Part shown: in pieces, positions 54,801 through 64,000 of the stretch
Numbering within the stretch: the first letter of the stretch is position 1
How the letters are laid out: every line of letters starts with the position of its first letter
Origin: Emticicia aquatica
Lineage (GTDB): Bacteria; Bacteroidota; Bacteroidia; Cytophagales; Spirosomataceae
Length of the DNA: 64,000 bases
Reading direction: 5' to 3'
Assembly (NCBI RefSeq): GCF_923079645.1
Contig: NZ_CAKLPY010000001.1
Location: 1,508,001-1,572,000 of the forward strand
Translations under genes and position numbers: made by a program
The notes under the pieces: generated by a model
The model's input: only the letters and a program-made list of their open reading frames with translations
Told to the model about the DNA's origin: nothing
The model's database searches: none

Positions 54801-56000
54801 ATGCTATTTAAAATAAGTTGGAAAAATATTGTCGATAAAAAACTCAACAGTTTTTTATGTATTTTATTGATGACATTGGGCATCGCAATGATTTCATTAT
54901 TGATGCTCTTAGGAAAACAATTACAAGACAAATTTGCAAAAAATATCAGTGGAATTGACTTAGTTGTTGGAGCAAAGGGCAGTCCGTTACAATTAATTTT
55001 ATCTTCTGTCTATCAAATAGATAACCCAACTGGAAACATTTATTTGGAAGATGTACAAGCAATTGCTCAAAATCCGTTGGTCAAAGAAATGATTCCTCTT
55101 TCAATGGGCGATAATTTTCAAGGATACAGAATTGTTGGAACAAATAAAAAATACTTTGAACATTTTAAAACTCAATTCGAAAGTGGAAAAATGTTTAAAT
55201 CAAATTTAGAAGTTGTGTTGGGCGGACAAACCGCTGCAAATACAAATTTAAAAGTTGGTGACACATTTGCCAGTTCACATGGTTTGGATTCGGAAGGAGA
55301 AAAGCACGCAGAACGAAATTATAAAGTTGTTGGAGTTTTAGAATTCAACAATTCGGTGGTTGATAATTTGATTTTAACAAGTTTAGGAAGTGTTTGGAGT
55401 ATTCACGAAAAACATGCTGAAGGCGAAACACATCCAGAAGAAGACAGTACTGAACGCAAAGAGATTACAAGTGCAATTATAAAGTTTCGCTCGCCAATGG
55501 GTATGATGGCAATGCCACGAAATATTAATCAAAACTCTAAATTACAGGCAGCCGTACCAGCTATCGAAGTGAATCGTTTGTTTGAATTATTGGGTATCGG
55601 TATCGAAGGATTACAGTTTTTGGCAGCCGTAATAATGCTTATTTCAGGTATTAGTGTTTTTGTATCTTTGTATAATTCATTAAAAGAACGTAAATATGAA
55701 ATGGCCTTAATGCTTTCTATGGGAGCAAGTAGAACTCGTTTGTTTTTAATGTTGTTATTAGAAGGAATAATTTTATCTTTTTTAGGATTTGTAGCTGGAA
55801 TATTATTAAGTAGAATAGGCATTTATTTGATTTCAAATGCCTTAAACAAGAAATTTCACATGAATGTAAGTCAATTTGGTTTACAAATAGGCGAAATATA
55901 CTTATTTATTGGTGCATTATTAGTTGGCATTTTAGCGGCTTCAATTCCATCAATTGGCATTTACAGAATCAATATTTCAAAAACTTTAGCAACTGAATAG
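54801..56000 (+). CDS. FtsX/LolE-type ABC permease with His-rich periplasmic insert
   Basis: 399 residues in the MacB/LolE layout: TM1 near residues 18-38 (FLCILLMTLGIAMISLLMLL), a large periplasmic domain, then three C-terminal TMs (FLAAVIMLISGISVFVSLY, FLMLLLEGIILSFLGFVAG, IYLFIGALLVGILAASI). The periplasmic domain has His/Glu-rich segments, SSHGLDSEGEKHAE and IHEKHAEGETHPEEDSTE, which could bind a metal. It follows the ATPase gene by 2 bp and precedes the DUF3299-like gene by 43 bp. Comparable three-gene sets occur in zinc-regulated loci of Vibrio (the zrg group), from memory. Confidence 0.85.
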   Translation: MLFKISWKNIVDKKLNSFLCILLMTLGIAMISLLMLLGKQLQDKFAKNISGIDLVVGAKGSPLQLILSSVYQIDNPTGNIYLEDVQAIAQNPLVKEMIPLSMGDNFQGYRIVGTNKKYFEHFKTQFESGKMFKSNLEVVLGGQTAANTNLKVGDTFASSHGLDSEGEKHAERNYKVVGVLEFNNSVVDNLILTSLGSVWSIHEKHAEGETHPEEDSTERKEITSAIIKFRSPMGMMAMPRNINQNSKLQAAVPAIEVNRLFELLGIGIEGLQFLAAVIMLISGISVFVSLYNSLKERKYEMALMLSMGASRTRLFLMLLLEGIILSFLGFVAGILLSRIGIYLISNALNKKFHMNVSQFGLQIGEIYLFIGALLVGILAASIPSIGIYRINISKTLATE

Positions 56001-56043
56001 TTTATTTTAATTATTATTAAATCATATCATCAACCATAAAACA

Positions 56044-56496
56044 ATGAAAATTATCTCACAAAAAATTATATTAGGCTTAATTGCAGTTTCTTTATTTTCA
56101 TTCACTTTTTTGGATGAACCAACCAAAATCACTTGGGAAACCCTTAGAGATGTAACATTTAAGAAGAAATGGAGTGCGGAAGAATCAATGTTTATCCTCT
56201 ATCCTACTTTTGGGCAGAAAGTTGCCAATCTAAAAGATAAAGAAATTGTTTTAACGGGCTACATGATTCCAGTAGATGTTGATGCAAATGCCTATGTTCT
56301 ATCTGCAAATCCATACAGTTCATGCTTTTTCTGTGGCGGTGCAGGGCCAGAATCGGTTGTTCAAATAAAATTCAAGAAATCAACTAAACGTTTCAATACG
56401 GATGATAGAGTGACAGTAAAAGGAACTTTAAAACTCAATGCGGACGATATTAACGAGCTTAATTATATCTTAGTGAATACTGATTTGGTATTGTAA
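56044..56496 (+). CDS. Secreted DUF3299-like protein
   Basis: 150 residues. A signal peptide (IILGLIAVSLFSFTFLDEP) is followed by the OB-like region typical of DUF3299: WETLRDVTFKKKW, YPTFGQKVANLKDKEIVLTG, YMIPVD, then the Cys pair C94-x-x-C97 in SSCFFCGGAGPESVVQIKF and VTVKGTLKLN. The Cys pair may bind metal or form a disulfide. The family is known to sit next to this ABC transporter type. Likely an accessory protein of the transporter on the outer side of the inner membrane. Confidence 0.8.
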   Translation: MKIISQKIILGLIAVSLFSFTFLDEPTKITWETLRDVTFKKKWSAEESMFILYPTFGQKVANLKDKEIVLTGYMIPVDVDANAYVLSANPYSSCFFCGGAGPESVVQIKFKKSTKRFNTDDRVTVKGTLKLNADDINELNYILVNTDLVL

Positions 56497-56519
56497 TTTC
56501 ATAAAAATGTCATTTATTA

Positions 56520-56550
56520 AAGCGTCTGATAATCGTTCAGACGCTTTTTT
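56520..56550 (+). terminator. Intrinsic terminator after the ABC/DUF3299 operon
   Basis: AAGCGTCTGA (56520-56529) pairs with TCAGACGCTT (56537-56546), loop TAATCGT, followed by a T-run to 56550. It closes the three-gene unit. Confidence 0.9.
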
Positions 56551-56635
56551 ATTGAATAATTATACCCAGCATTTCGTTTGATAAGTAGTATTTTATACTT
56601 TTGGCAAAATCTTGCAATAATTGAATCTAATTAAA

Positions 56636-57181
56636 ATGAAAAAACTACTTTTTGCTTTTACAACTTTATTAACATTAGGAATCTCAACTGACACTTTTGC
56701 ACAATACGACTATAATTGGGCAGTTGGGTTTAGAGTTGGTGAACCTTTAGGTTTTAATGCCCGAAAATATTTCCAAAATGGTGACAAAGCTTTTGATATA
56801 AATATTGGTACTTATGGTTTCATTTATAATCGGGCTCGTAGATATAATGCTGGTGAATATAAAACTGCAGGTTTGATGATTCAAGGTGTTTATCTATGGC
56901 AAAATGAAGTTTTAAGTAAAGATTGGGCACATGTATATTATGGTTTTGGCGGGCAAATTAACAACAGAAGCCATTATGCAGATATACTTATAGGACAAAA
57001 AATTGACCACACAAAAAAAATTGCCTTGGGTCCAACCGGATTAGCGGGTTTTGAATTAAAAATACCTAATCAACCTTTAGGATTTTTTGTTGATGCTGGG
57101 CTGTATGTTGAGGCTCTTCCATCTCCATTTTTTATCAATCCACAAATAAGTGGAGGTTTAAGATTAAACGTAATTAAATAA
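56636..57181 (+). CDS. Small outer-membrane beta-barrel-like protein, hypothetical
   Basis: 181 residues from ATG 56636; a TTG at 56621 is less likely. Clear signal peptide (MKKLLFAFTTLLTLGISTDT, cut near FAQ). The mature part alternates polar and hydrophobic residues in strands (WAVGFRVGEPLGFNARKYF, FDINIGTYGFIY, AGLMIQGVYLWQNEV, HVYYGFGGQIN, LGFFVDAGLYVEAL) and ends ISGGLRLNVIK, all typical of a small beta-barrel. TACTTTTG at 56596-56603, with TTTG at 56577-56580, may be its promoter. I know no specific function. It lies 2 bp before ruvA, a pairing that may be transcriptional only. Confidence 0.7.
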   Translation: MKKLLFAFTTLLTLGISTDTFAQYDYNWAVGFRVGEPLGFNARKYFQNGDKAFDINIGTYGFIYNRARRYNAGEYKTAGLMIQGVYLWQNEVLSKDWAHVYYGFGGQINNRSHYADILIGQKIDHTKKIALGPTGLAGFELKIPNQPLGFFVDAGLYVEALPSPFFINPQISGGLRLNVIK

Positions 57182-57183
57182 AT

Positions 57184-57777
57184 ATGATAGCATATCTCGA
57201 CGGAAAATTAGCTTATAAAGACCCAAGTTACGTCATTATTGATGTAGGAGGTGTTGGCTATCAAGTAAAAATATCTCTACAAACTTACGCAGCTTTGCAC
57301 AATACAGGTGAACGCTGCAAATTGCATACTTTACTTATTATTCGGGAAGATGCTCACACACTATTTGGTTTCCATGATGCCGAAGAAAAAGTTTTATTTG
57401 AAGACTTAACAAGTGTTTCAGGCATTGGACCAAGTATTGCTTTGGTGATGCTTTCATCATTATCGTCAGCAGAAATTAAACAAGCTTTAGTTACTGAAGA
57501 TGTAAAAACTATTCAAAGTATCAAAGGAATTGGTTTAAAAACTGCACAAAGAGCCATCATTGAACTCAAAGATAAGTTGAAAAAAGATAACTTAGCTAGC
57601 GGAGTTACGCCAAGTTCATTTACCCCTGCAAACGCAGTTTTACGGAATGAATCGCTTGCAGCATTGGTCATGTTAGGTATTCCGAGAGCGGCGGCTGAAA
57701 AAAGTATTGATGCGATTTTAAAACGTGAAGGAAACGATATTTCAGTCGAACAATTAATCAAACTAGCACTCCGATAA
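57184..57777 (+). CDS. ruvA: Holliday junction branch migration protein RuvA
   Basis: Binds Holliday junctions and loads RuvB helicase. 197 residues. N-terminal OB-fold (MIAYLDGKLAYKDPSYVIID, VGGVGYQVKISL, LHTLLIIREDAHTLFGFHD), two helix-hairpin-helix motifs (LTSVSGIGPSIALVMLS and IQSIKGIGLKTAQRAIIELK), and the C-terminal domain for RuvB contact (SLAALVMLGIPRAAAEKSID). ruvA just before sprA is a common Bacteroidota order, from memory. Confidence 0.97.
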   Translation: MIAYLDGKLAYKDPSYVIIDVGGVGYQVKISLQTYAALHNTGERCKLHTLLIIREDAHTLFGFHDAEEKVLFEDLTSVSGIGPSIALVMLSSLSSAEIKQALVTEDVKTIQSIKGIGLKTAQRAIIELKDKLKKDNLASGVTPSSFTPANAVLRNESLAALVMLGIPRAAAEKSIDAILKREGNDISVEQLIKLALR

Positions 57778-57872
57778 GCCATTAAATAAAAATCCAGCTG
57801 AATCGAAATTAAAAAAAATAGTTTCAGCGTTATTCATTCAAACCAAAATAAACTTAAAATTGAGGTAAATTT

Positions 57873-57904
57873 CTTGCCAATATAGACTATTGGCAAGGTT
57901 TTGG
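57873..57904 (+). terminator. Hairpin between ruvA and sprA
   Basis: CTTGCCAATA (57873-57882) pairs perfectly with TATTGGCAAG (57888-57897) around TAGAC; GTTTTGG follows. The T-tract is short, so it may be a weak terminator of the ruvA unit or a leader structure of sprA, which begins 44 nt further. Confidence 0.5.
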
Positions 57905-57947
57905 TCGTTAAGGTCATATAATCCTTTTGAAATTTCCTAAAAACTGT

Positions 57948-60900
57948 ATGTTCAGACAGCTATTCCAACTAAATCGTGTTACATTACTATTTCTTTTTTT
58001 CAGCTTTGGATTAATAAATAATAACCCTTTATTTGCCCAAATCCGTAAAAAAAGTGCCCCTATTATTGAAAAAGTCACAACTGATTCGCTAGCGATTCCT
58101 GAAAAAGACACTGTAATTTTTCGTACAGGTACAAAACCAGGTTATCGTTGGCAAGACCGTTATTTGAATCGTTATACGGCAAAACTTCCACAATCTCCAT
58201 TTTACTTAAAAGATTCAAAAAATATAAGCAACGATTTTAAACTCTCTCAAGATGCTAAAGAAATATCTATTAGTGAGAAAGTAGGAAAAAAACTTGATTA
58301 TAGAACTCCCCAAACGCTTTCTTTAAACGAATATTCAAGCATCCAAAATGTAAATGTTCGTAAAAGTATTTTGCGTGATTATGAAAACCTTCAAGATGGA
58401 AAAAGTGCAATTAGCGGTCGAGGTTTGCGTCCCCTTTTAGAGAAAAATCCTGTTGTTGACCGAATTTTTGGAGGAAGTGTGCCTGATTTAAAGCCTAATG
58501 GTTTTGTAACGCTAGATTTTCAATTAATTAAACAGTTTATTGACAATCCATTTTTGCCACTTATTCAAAGAAAACAAACATTATTCAATTTCAATGAACA
58601 AATAAATATCAACTTTAATGGTAAAATTGGTGATAAATTAGGAGTTTTAACAAACCTTGATACAAAAGCAGCTTTTAATTTTGAAAACCAGCTCAAACTT
58701 AATTTCAAAAATCAACCCGAAGATATATTACAAAAAGTAGAGGCAGGAAATATCAGTATGCCTGTTAAAAGTCAATTAATTCCAGGAGTTCAAAACTTGA
58801 TGGGAGTTAAAGCAGCTTTTAAACTCGGAAAACTTGATGTAACAGCAGTTGTTGCCCAACAGCGTTCACGAACAGAATCCATAATCTTAAACAGTGGTTC
58901 ACAAAGTAGAACTTTTGAAATCCGTTGTGATAATTATGATGAAAATAGACACTTCTTTTTAGCACAATTTTTTAGAGATAATTACGAAAAATCGCTTCGA
59001 AATTTACCGCTTGTTCTTTCAGGAGTAAGAGTAACTCGTTTAGAAGTATACGTAACGAATCGTACAAATAGCATTGAAACAATGCGAAATTTGGCGGCAT
59101 TTGCAGATTTAGGCGACAAGAAAAATCCAGATGGGAAATACGGTGCGGTTGATAACAAAGCGACACCACTTTATGACCAACTAAATAATAATCCAGCCTT
59201 TCGTAGAGTTGATACAACAACATCTTCGCTCGCTGGAATAGGACTAAAAAAGGGTATAGACTATGAAATTTTGCGAGGTGCAAAACGTCTTACTGAACGA
59301 GAATTTAAGTTCAATCAAGAATTAGGTTATATTTCCTTAGTAACTCCACTTAGAAATGACGAAATTTTAGCGGTTGCTTACGAATATACTTATAACGGTC
59401 GTACTTTTAAAGTTGGAGAATTGACTGAAGATTATTCTTCTCGTCGTGAAGATGAAGTTATAATGTTGAAACTCATCAAATCATCAACAATTCGTAATCG
59501 AACGAATAGCCCAATGTGGGATTTGATGATGAAAAACATCTACGCTTTGGGAGTACCAGGAGTTGGTAAACAAGGTTTTCAATTACGCATCATTTATAAA
59601 GATGACCGAACAGGAATTGATAACCCAAATTTACAAGATGGCCGAAAACTTCAAAATATTCCACTCATCAGGATAATGAATCTTGACCGATTAAATCCAA
59701 ACAATGATCCTCAATTGCCCGATGGCGATGGAAATTTCGATTTTGTGGAAGACGTTACAATTGATACAAAAATGGGGAAAATGATTTTTCCTGTCCTGGA
59801 ACCATTTGGTTCTCATTTGAATGAAAAATTTGATACCGACGAACAAATTTTGAGAGAAAAATATGTTTTCAACGAACTGTATCGAACCACAATGGCTGAT
59901 GCTCAACAAGTTACAACCAAAAACAAATTTTTTATTCGAGGAAGTTTACAAGCAAGTAATGCATCGGAAATTTCATTGCCACTTGGAGCTTCGGGACAAT
60001 CAGTCAGAATTTTTGCAGGTGGTGTACAATTGCAAGAAGGCATAGATTATACAATTGAGCCTCAATTAGGTAAAATTAAAATCACTAATCAAAGTATCCT
60101 AAATTCATCAAGACAAATTCGTATTGAATGGGAAAAACCTGATTTGTTTAACACACAACGAAGAATCATGCTTGGTACAAGGTTAGATTATAATTTGAGT
60201 AAAGATATTCATATTGGAGCAACTGCCATGTCGTTGCGTGAAAGTACACCAGGTTTTTTGACTAGGGTTGCTATTGGACAAGAGCCTGTTAATAATACAA
60301 TTTTAGGTGTTGATGTGAATTTACGAAAAGATTCACGTTTCTTAACTAGAATGTTAGATGCTCTTCCTTTGATACAAACAAAAGAAATTTCATCCATTCA
60401 ATTAACGGCTGAATATGCAAAGTTGATTCCAGCCGTAAATAATAAAAGAATTGGAGGAAATGCGATGATTGATGATTTTGAAGCTACTCGCAATATCAAT
60501 GATTTAACTCGTCAGCCAACTCGTTGGAGGCCAGCCGCTACACCAGAGAAATTTCAAGGTAGTACAATCAATTACGACTATAATTATCGTAGAGGAAAAA
60601 TTTCAGTTTATACGGTTGACCAAAGTACTTATTTTAGTGGCGGATTTGGTGGTGGAAACGTACTTCCAGAAAGCGTGACAGCCGAAGCAAATAATAATTT
60701 ATACGAAAAAGCATTTACACCAAATCAAATATTTACAGGGCGTTCACTTCCAGCATTTAACTCTTCAATTCCGTTAAATATTCTTGATATTAGCTATTTT
60801 CCTGCTGAAAGGGGGATTTATAATTATAATCCTAATTTGGATGCTGATGGGTATTTAACTAATCCAAAAGATAATTTTGGGGCAATCATGCGTGGCATTA

Positions 60901-63900
60901 CAGCTGATAATGATTTTGAAAATGCGAATACAGAATATTTGACTTTTTGGATGCTAGACCCATTCAAAGATGTTGTGCGTGATGGGTCTCCTAATGGAAA
61001 TAAAAAAAATACTACGGGTGGGAAATTAATGTTTCAATTAGGTGATGTCTCAGAAGATTTTATACCTGATAGCAGAAATAACTTTGAAAATGGACTTTTA
61101 CCTAGTGGAAGTGCGTCGTCTCAGCCAGTTACAACTCGTTGGGGAAAAGCTCCAAGTGTACAATATATTACCGACGCATTTGATAATCAGACAGGTTCGA
61201 GAGAAAAACAAGATGTTGGTTTAGACGGATTGAATAATAATGAAGAAAAATCGTTTCCACATATTCAAAAATACTTAAATGACATTAAAAATAAAGTAAA
61301 ACCTAGTGTTTTTGAACAAATTGAAAAAGACCCTTCTGGAGATGATTTTAAGTTTTTTATAGATTTAGATTATGATGCTCAAAACAAAAATCTTTTACAA
61401 CGTTTTAAAAACTACTTAGGTGTTGAAAATAATTCACCGCAAAATAATACACAATCAAATAATACAGCAACACCAGCCAATTCGGTTACACCTGATAAGG
61501 AAGATGTAAACGCAGATAATACAATTAATGATGTAGAAAGTTTTTACGAATACGAAATTGATTTAAGACCTAATCGTTTGGATGTTGGCAACGGATTTAT
61601 TGTAGATAAAGTAACAGTTCCAGGTACAGAAGCTACTTGGTATCTTTTTAGAGTTCCTGTGAAACAATTCACACGAAAATACGGTGACATAAACGGATTC
61701 AAATCTATTCGTTTCATGCGAACATTATTAACAGACTTTGAACAACCAGTTGTGCTACGTTTTGCCTCATTACAGTTAGAATCTAATCAATACAGAGCTT
61801 ATGATAAAAACCTAAGTAATGCAGGTTTGACTGAAATTCCTGAACCCTATGATGCAAAATTTAAAGTTGGGGTCGTAAGTATTGAGGAAAATGGTTGTTC
61901 GGATAATGGTCAAAACTGCAATGTAAAAGGCGGAAAAACACCTTATGTAGTGCCACCAGGTTTTATAAGAGATCAAGACGTAACTCAACAACAATTTGAT
62001 ATTAAGTTTAACGAACAAGCTATATCACTTGGTGTAACTAATCTTCGTGATGGTGATTCAAGAGCAGTTTTTCGTAATACTCGAATTGATATGTTAAATT
62101 ATAAACGTTTAAAAATGTTTATTCATGCCGAAAATGAATCAAACAATCAAAACGAAGTTGGTGGTGCCTTTATCAGAATCGGGACTGATTTGACAGAAAA
62201 TTACTACGAAATTGAAGTACCTCAACTGAAAATAACACCCAATGGGTCATTGAACGAAACAGAAATTTGGCCGGATGAAAATGCCATTGATGTTGCTTTA
62301 CAAGAATTAGTAGCCTTGAAAGGTGAACGAAATAGAGTTGCAAAAAACGTATCGGTTCTATATTCAAAACAAACCGAAGACAATAAATTTAAAATTTCTG
62401 TGTTAGGAAATCCAGATTTAAGTACTGTTTTAACGATTATGCTTGGTGTTAGAAATCAAAAATCTAATGATGAGTCACCCAATAGTTTTTTGGTTTGGAT
62501 GAATGAACTTCGTGCTTTTGGTTTCGATCAAACTTCGGGTGATGCAGCCCTATTAGCAGCCAATATCAAACTTGCCGATTTGGCCACAGTTACCATTAAT
62601 GGCAATTATAAAGGTTATGGTTTTGGTGGCGTTCAAGATAAAATTTCAGAAAGAGCAAGAGATAATGGAAAAGGAATTGGTATTGCTTCTAACATTGAAC
62701 TTGATAAGTTACTTCCAGAAAAATGGGGTTTAAAAATACCTTTTTTCATTAATTTCGATAAACAAACTGTTGTTCCACATTTTAATCCTCTCGACCCTGA
62801 CATGCCTCTCGAAGTAGCGTTGGCCAATATTACAGACCAAACGCAGAGAGAACGTTATAAAAGATTGGTAATCGATGATAATACAAGACGTGGTTTTAAC
62901 TTCTCAAATGTGAGAAAACTCAAAACGAAAGAAGGAGCAAAATCTCATGCATATGACATTGAAAACTTTTCATTTACCTATGCTCAAAATAATGTAAGTC
63001 GAAGCAATATTTTAATTGATGAGTATGCTTTAAATCAATATCGAGGCGGTTTAACCTATCAATTTCAGCCAAAACAAATCAACTGGGAGCCATTTAAGAC
63101 TAAAAAGTCTCTAGATAGACCTTTTTTATATTGGATTAAAGATTTGAATTTTTCTCCCCTACCAACGGTCGTAGCATTCCGAAGTGATTTTGACAGAAGT
63201 TTCGCTAAAACGCAATTAAGAAACTCAGATTTAACAACTACTGGGATAATTCCGATGTTTGAAAAATACTTTATGATGAATCGTTTCTACGATTTACAAT
63301 GGAACTTGACCAAAAGTATTTTATTGAATTATTCAGCAACCATGAATGCCATCATTGATGAACCACAAGGTGACTTGAATACCAAACAAAAAACTGATTC
63401 ATTATTAACAAATCTTAAAAAGTTAGGTCGTGCCAAAAATTTTAATCAAGAAATGCGATTTACATATCGCTTGCCCTTAGATAAATTCTTTTTATTAGAT
63501 TGGATGACAGCAGATGCTAAATATAATAATACATTTAATTATCAAGCGGTTTCATTCAATATTTTAGACGAATTTAATATTCCGTTTGGGAATACAATTA
63601 GGAATGGCCGAGACCGAGGAGTCAGAGGAAAAATTGATTTCGTAAAATTATACAACAAAGCTAAATACTTACGCTTTGCCAATAGCCCAAATCCAGTAAA
63701 AAAACGTTTCACCCGAAATCCAGGTGATGATGAAAATATTGAAACTTCAACCAGTAATGTTGCGAAAGCATTTACTCGATTACTGATGAGTGTGCGAGGC
63801 ATTGACTATGATTATTCAATCACAGAAACCACAATTTTACCTGGATTTACACCAACCTCAAAGTATTTTGGCTTAGACCCCACTAATTTTAATGCACCTG

Positions 63901-64000
63901 GTCTTGATTTTGTAATGGGTGGGCAAGACCGAAATTTTCAAATAAAAGCAGCAGAAAATGGCTGGCTTTCAAAAACTACAACACAAACCCAGCCTTTTAC
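57948..64000 (+). CDS. sprA: Cell surface protein SprA, type IX secretion translocon (partial, 3' end off window)
   Basis: Very large outer-membrane beta-barrel that forms the type IX secretion channel and supports gliding. Starts ATG 57948 with a signal peptide (LLFLFFSFGLINNNPLFAQ). 2,017 complete codons are visible before the edge; known SprA proteins are about 2,400 residues, so the C-terminus is missing. Recognised SprA blocks are NPVVDRIFGGSVPDLKPNGF, YDENRHFFLAQFFRDNYE, LVLSGVRVTRLEVYVTNR and the later NEFNIPFGNTIRNGRDRGVR-like region. The frame is open without interruption. A hairpin precedes it; no other T9SS gene is in the window. Confidence 0.95.
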   Translation, partial: MFRQLFQLNRVTLLFLFFSFGLINNNPLFAQIRKKSAPIIEKVTTDSLAIPEKDTVIFRTGTKPGYRWQDRYLNRYTAKLPQSPFYLKDSKNISNDFKLSQDAKEISISEKVGKKLDYRTPQTLSLNEYSSIQNVNVRKSILRDYENLQDGKSAISGRGLRPLLEKNPVVDRIFGGSVPDLKPNGFVTLDFQLIKQFIDNPFLPLIQRKQTLFNFNEQININFNGKIGDKLGVLTNLDTKAAFNFENQLKLNFKNQPEDILQKVEAGNISMPVKSQLIPGVQNLMGVKAAFKLGKLDVTAVVAQQRSRTESIILNSGSQSRTFEIRCDNYDENRHFFLAQFFRDNYEKSLRNLPLVLSGVRVTRLEVYVTNRTNSIETMRNLAAFADLGDKKNPDGKYGAVDNKATPLYDQLNNNPAFRRVDTTTSSLAGIGLKKGIDYEILRGAKRLTEREFKFNQELGYISLVTPLRNDEILAVAYEYTYNGRTFKVGELTEDYSSRREDEVIMLKLIKSSTIRNRTNSPMWDLMMKNIYALGVPGVGKQGFQLRIIYKDDRTGIDNPNLQDGRKLQNIPLIRIMNLDRLNPNNDPQLPDGDGNFDFVEDVTIDTKMGKMIFPVLEPFGSHLNEKFDTDEQILREKYVFNELYRTTMADAQQVTTKNKFFIRGSLQASNASEISLPLGASGQSVRIFAGGVQLQEGIDYTIEPQLGKIKITNQSILNSSRQIRIEWEKPDLFNTQRRIMLGTRLDYNLSKDIHIGATAMSLRESTPGFLTRVAIGQEPVNNTILGVDVNLRKDSRFLTRMLDALPLIQTKEISSIQLTAEYAKLIPAVNNKRIGGNAMIDDFEATRNINDLTRQPTRWRPAATPEKFQGSTINYDYNYRRGKISVYTVDQSTYFSGGFGGGNVLPESVTAEANNNLYEKAFTPNQIFTGRSLPAFNSSIPLNILDISYFPAERGIYNYNPNLDADGYLTNPKDNFGAIMRGITADNDFENANTEYLTFWMLDPFKDVVRDGSPNGNKKNTTGGKLMFQLGDVSEDFIPDSRNNFENGLLPSGSASSQPVTTRWGKAPSVQYITDAFDNQTGSREKQDVGLDGLNNNEEKSFPHIQKYLNDIKNKVKPSVFEQIEKDPSGDDFKFFIDLDYDAQNKNLLQRFKNYLGVENNSPQNNTQSNNTATPANSVTPDKEDVNADNTINDVESFYEYEIDLRPNRLDVGNGFIVDKVTVPGTEATWYLFRVPVKQFTRKYGDINGFKSIRFMRTLLTDFEQPVVLRFASLQLESNQYRAYDKNLSNAGLTEIPEPYDAKFKVGVVSIEENGCSDNGQNCNVKGGKTPYVVPPGFIRDQDVTQQQFDIKFNEQAISLGVTNLRDGDSRAVFRNTRIDMLNYKRLKMFIHAENESNNQNEVGGAFIRIGTDLTENYYEIEVPQLKITPNGSLNETEIWPDENAIDVALQELVALKGERNRVAKNVSVLYSKQTEDNKFKISVLGNPDLSTVLTIMLGVRNQKSNDESPNSFLVWMNELRAFGFDQTSGDAALLAANIKLADLATVTINGNYKGYGFGGVQDKISERARDNGKGIGIASNIELDKLLPEKWGLKIPFFINFDKQTVVPHFNPLDPDMPLEVALANITDQTQRERYKRLVIDDNTRRGFNFSNVRKLKTKEGAKSHAYDIENFSFTYAQNNVSRSNILIDEYALNQYRGGLTYQFQPKQINWEPFKTKKSLDRPFLYWIKDLNFSPLPTVVAFRSDFDRSFAKTQLRNSDLTTTGIIPMFEKYFMMNRFYDLQWNLTKSILLNYSATMNAIIDEPQGDLNTKQKTDSLLTNLKKLGRAKNFNQEMRFTYRLPLDKFFLLDWMTADAKYNNTFNYQAVSFNILDEFNIPFGNTIRNGRDRGVRGKIDFVKLYNKAKYLRFANSPNPVKKRFTRNPGDDENIETSTSNVAKAFTRLLMSVRGIDYDYSITETTILPGFTPTSKYFGLDPTNFNAPGLDFVMGGQDRNFQIKAAENGWLSKTTTQTQPF

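Noticed and set aside
1-64000. CRISPR arrays, insertion sequences, tRNA or rRNA genes
   Set aside because: No regularly spaced repeats, no transposase-like frame with terminal inverted repeats and no tRNA or rRNA sequence recognised by eye; a covariance search would be the decisive test for small RNAs.

Overview
This window is AT-rich chromosomal DNA from a member of the Bacteroidota, most likely a Cytophagales-type environmental bacterium. The support is SprA of the type IX secretion/gliding system, BatB/BatC-type proteins, promoter elements of the form TAnnTTTG with an upstream TTTG, A-rich leaders without clear Shine-Dalgarno sequences, and an assimilatory sulfite reductase carrying a HEPN-like tail. 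The genus cannot be named from the sequence. No tRNA, rRNA, CRISPR array or transposase is visible.

Layout. 1-1722 (-): start of topoisomerase IV subunit B (ParE), running off the left edge. 1904-16040 (+): a surface polysaccharide export and assembly cluster with an SLBB/Wza-like exporter, a Wzz-like protein, a Wzm/Wzt ABC pair, a DegT-family sugar aminotransferase, six glycosyltransferases and sedoheptulose-7-phosphate isomerase (GmhA). 16165-17564: a STAS protein and ribonuclease Z. 17727-23816 (+): a sulfate assimilation operon (sulfite reductase, TauE/SafE permease, CysH, CysD, CysN) behind a 25-bp palindrome. 24012-25477 (-): two paralogous secreted GH108-like proteins. 26009-32137 (+): glutamate synthase GltB-GltD. 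32248-34581 (+): a secreted two-domain enzyme, a serine beta-lactamase-like domain fused to a YdjC/ChbG-like deacetylase domain. 34691-37374 (-): BatB-BatC-PurC.

37708-48153 is a second glycan region: a GT-C membrane transferase, a polyprenyl-phosphate sugar synthase-like GT2, large membrane proteins, an acyltransferase, a GT4 enzyme and an O-antigen ligase/polymerase-like protein. Inside it lies a two-gene cassette at 41570-42411 that looks like a secreted toxin-like protein with an immunity protein. From 48218 on come a LysM protein with a degenerate lytic-transglycosylase domain, Pgi, a GH25 lysozyme, a 1-Cys peroxiredoxin, a LolD/LolE-like ABC transporter with a DUF3299-like lipoprotein-size partner, a small outer-membrane protein, RuvA, and the first 2,017 codons of SprA.

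How the genes fit together. Much of the window concerns the cell envelope: glycan synthesis and export, peptidoglycan-active or peptidoglycan-binding proteins, and type IX secretion. Two nutrient-assimilation operons (sulfate and ammonia/glutamate) sit between. The least ordinary items are the toxin/immunity-like cassette, the hydrolase-deacetylase fusion, the LysM protein that has lost its catalytic Glu, the tandem GH108-like pair with a shortened catalytic loop, and the putative operators in front of the sulfur operon and gltB.
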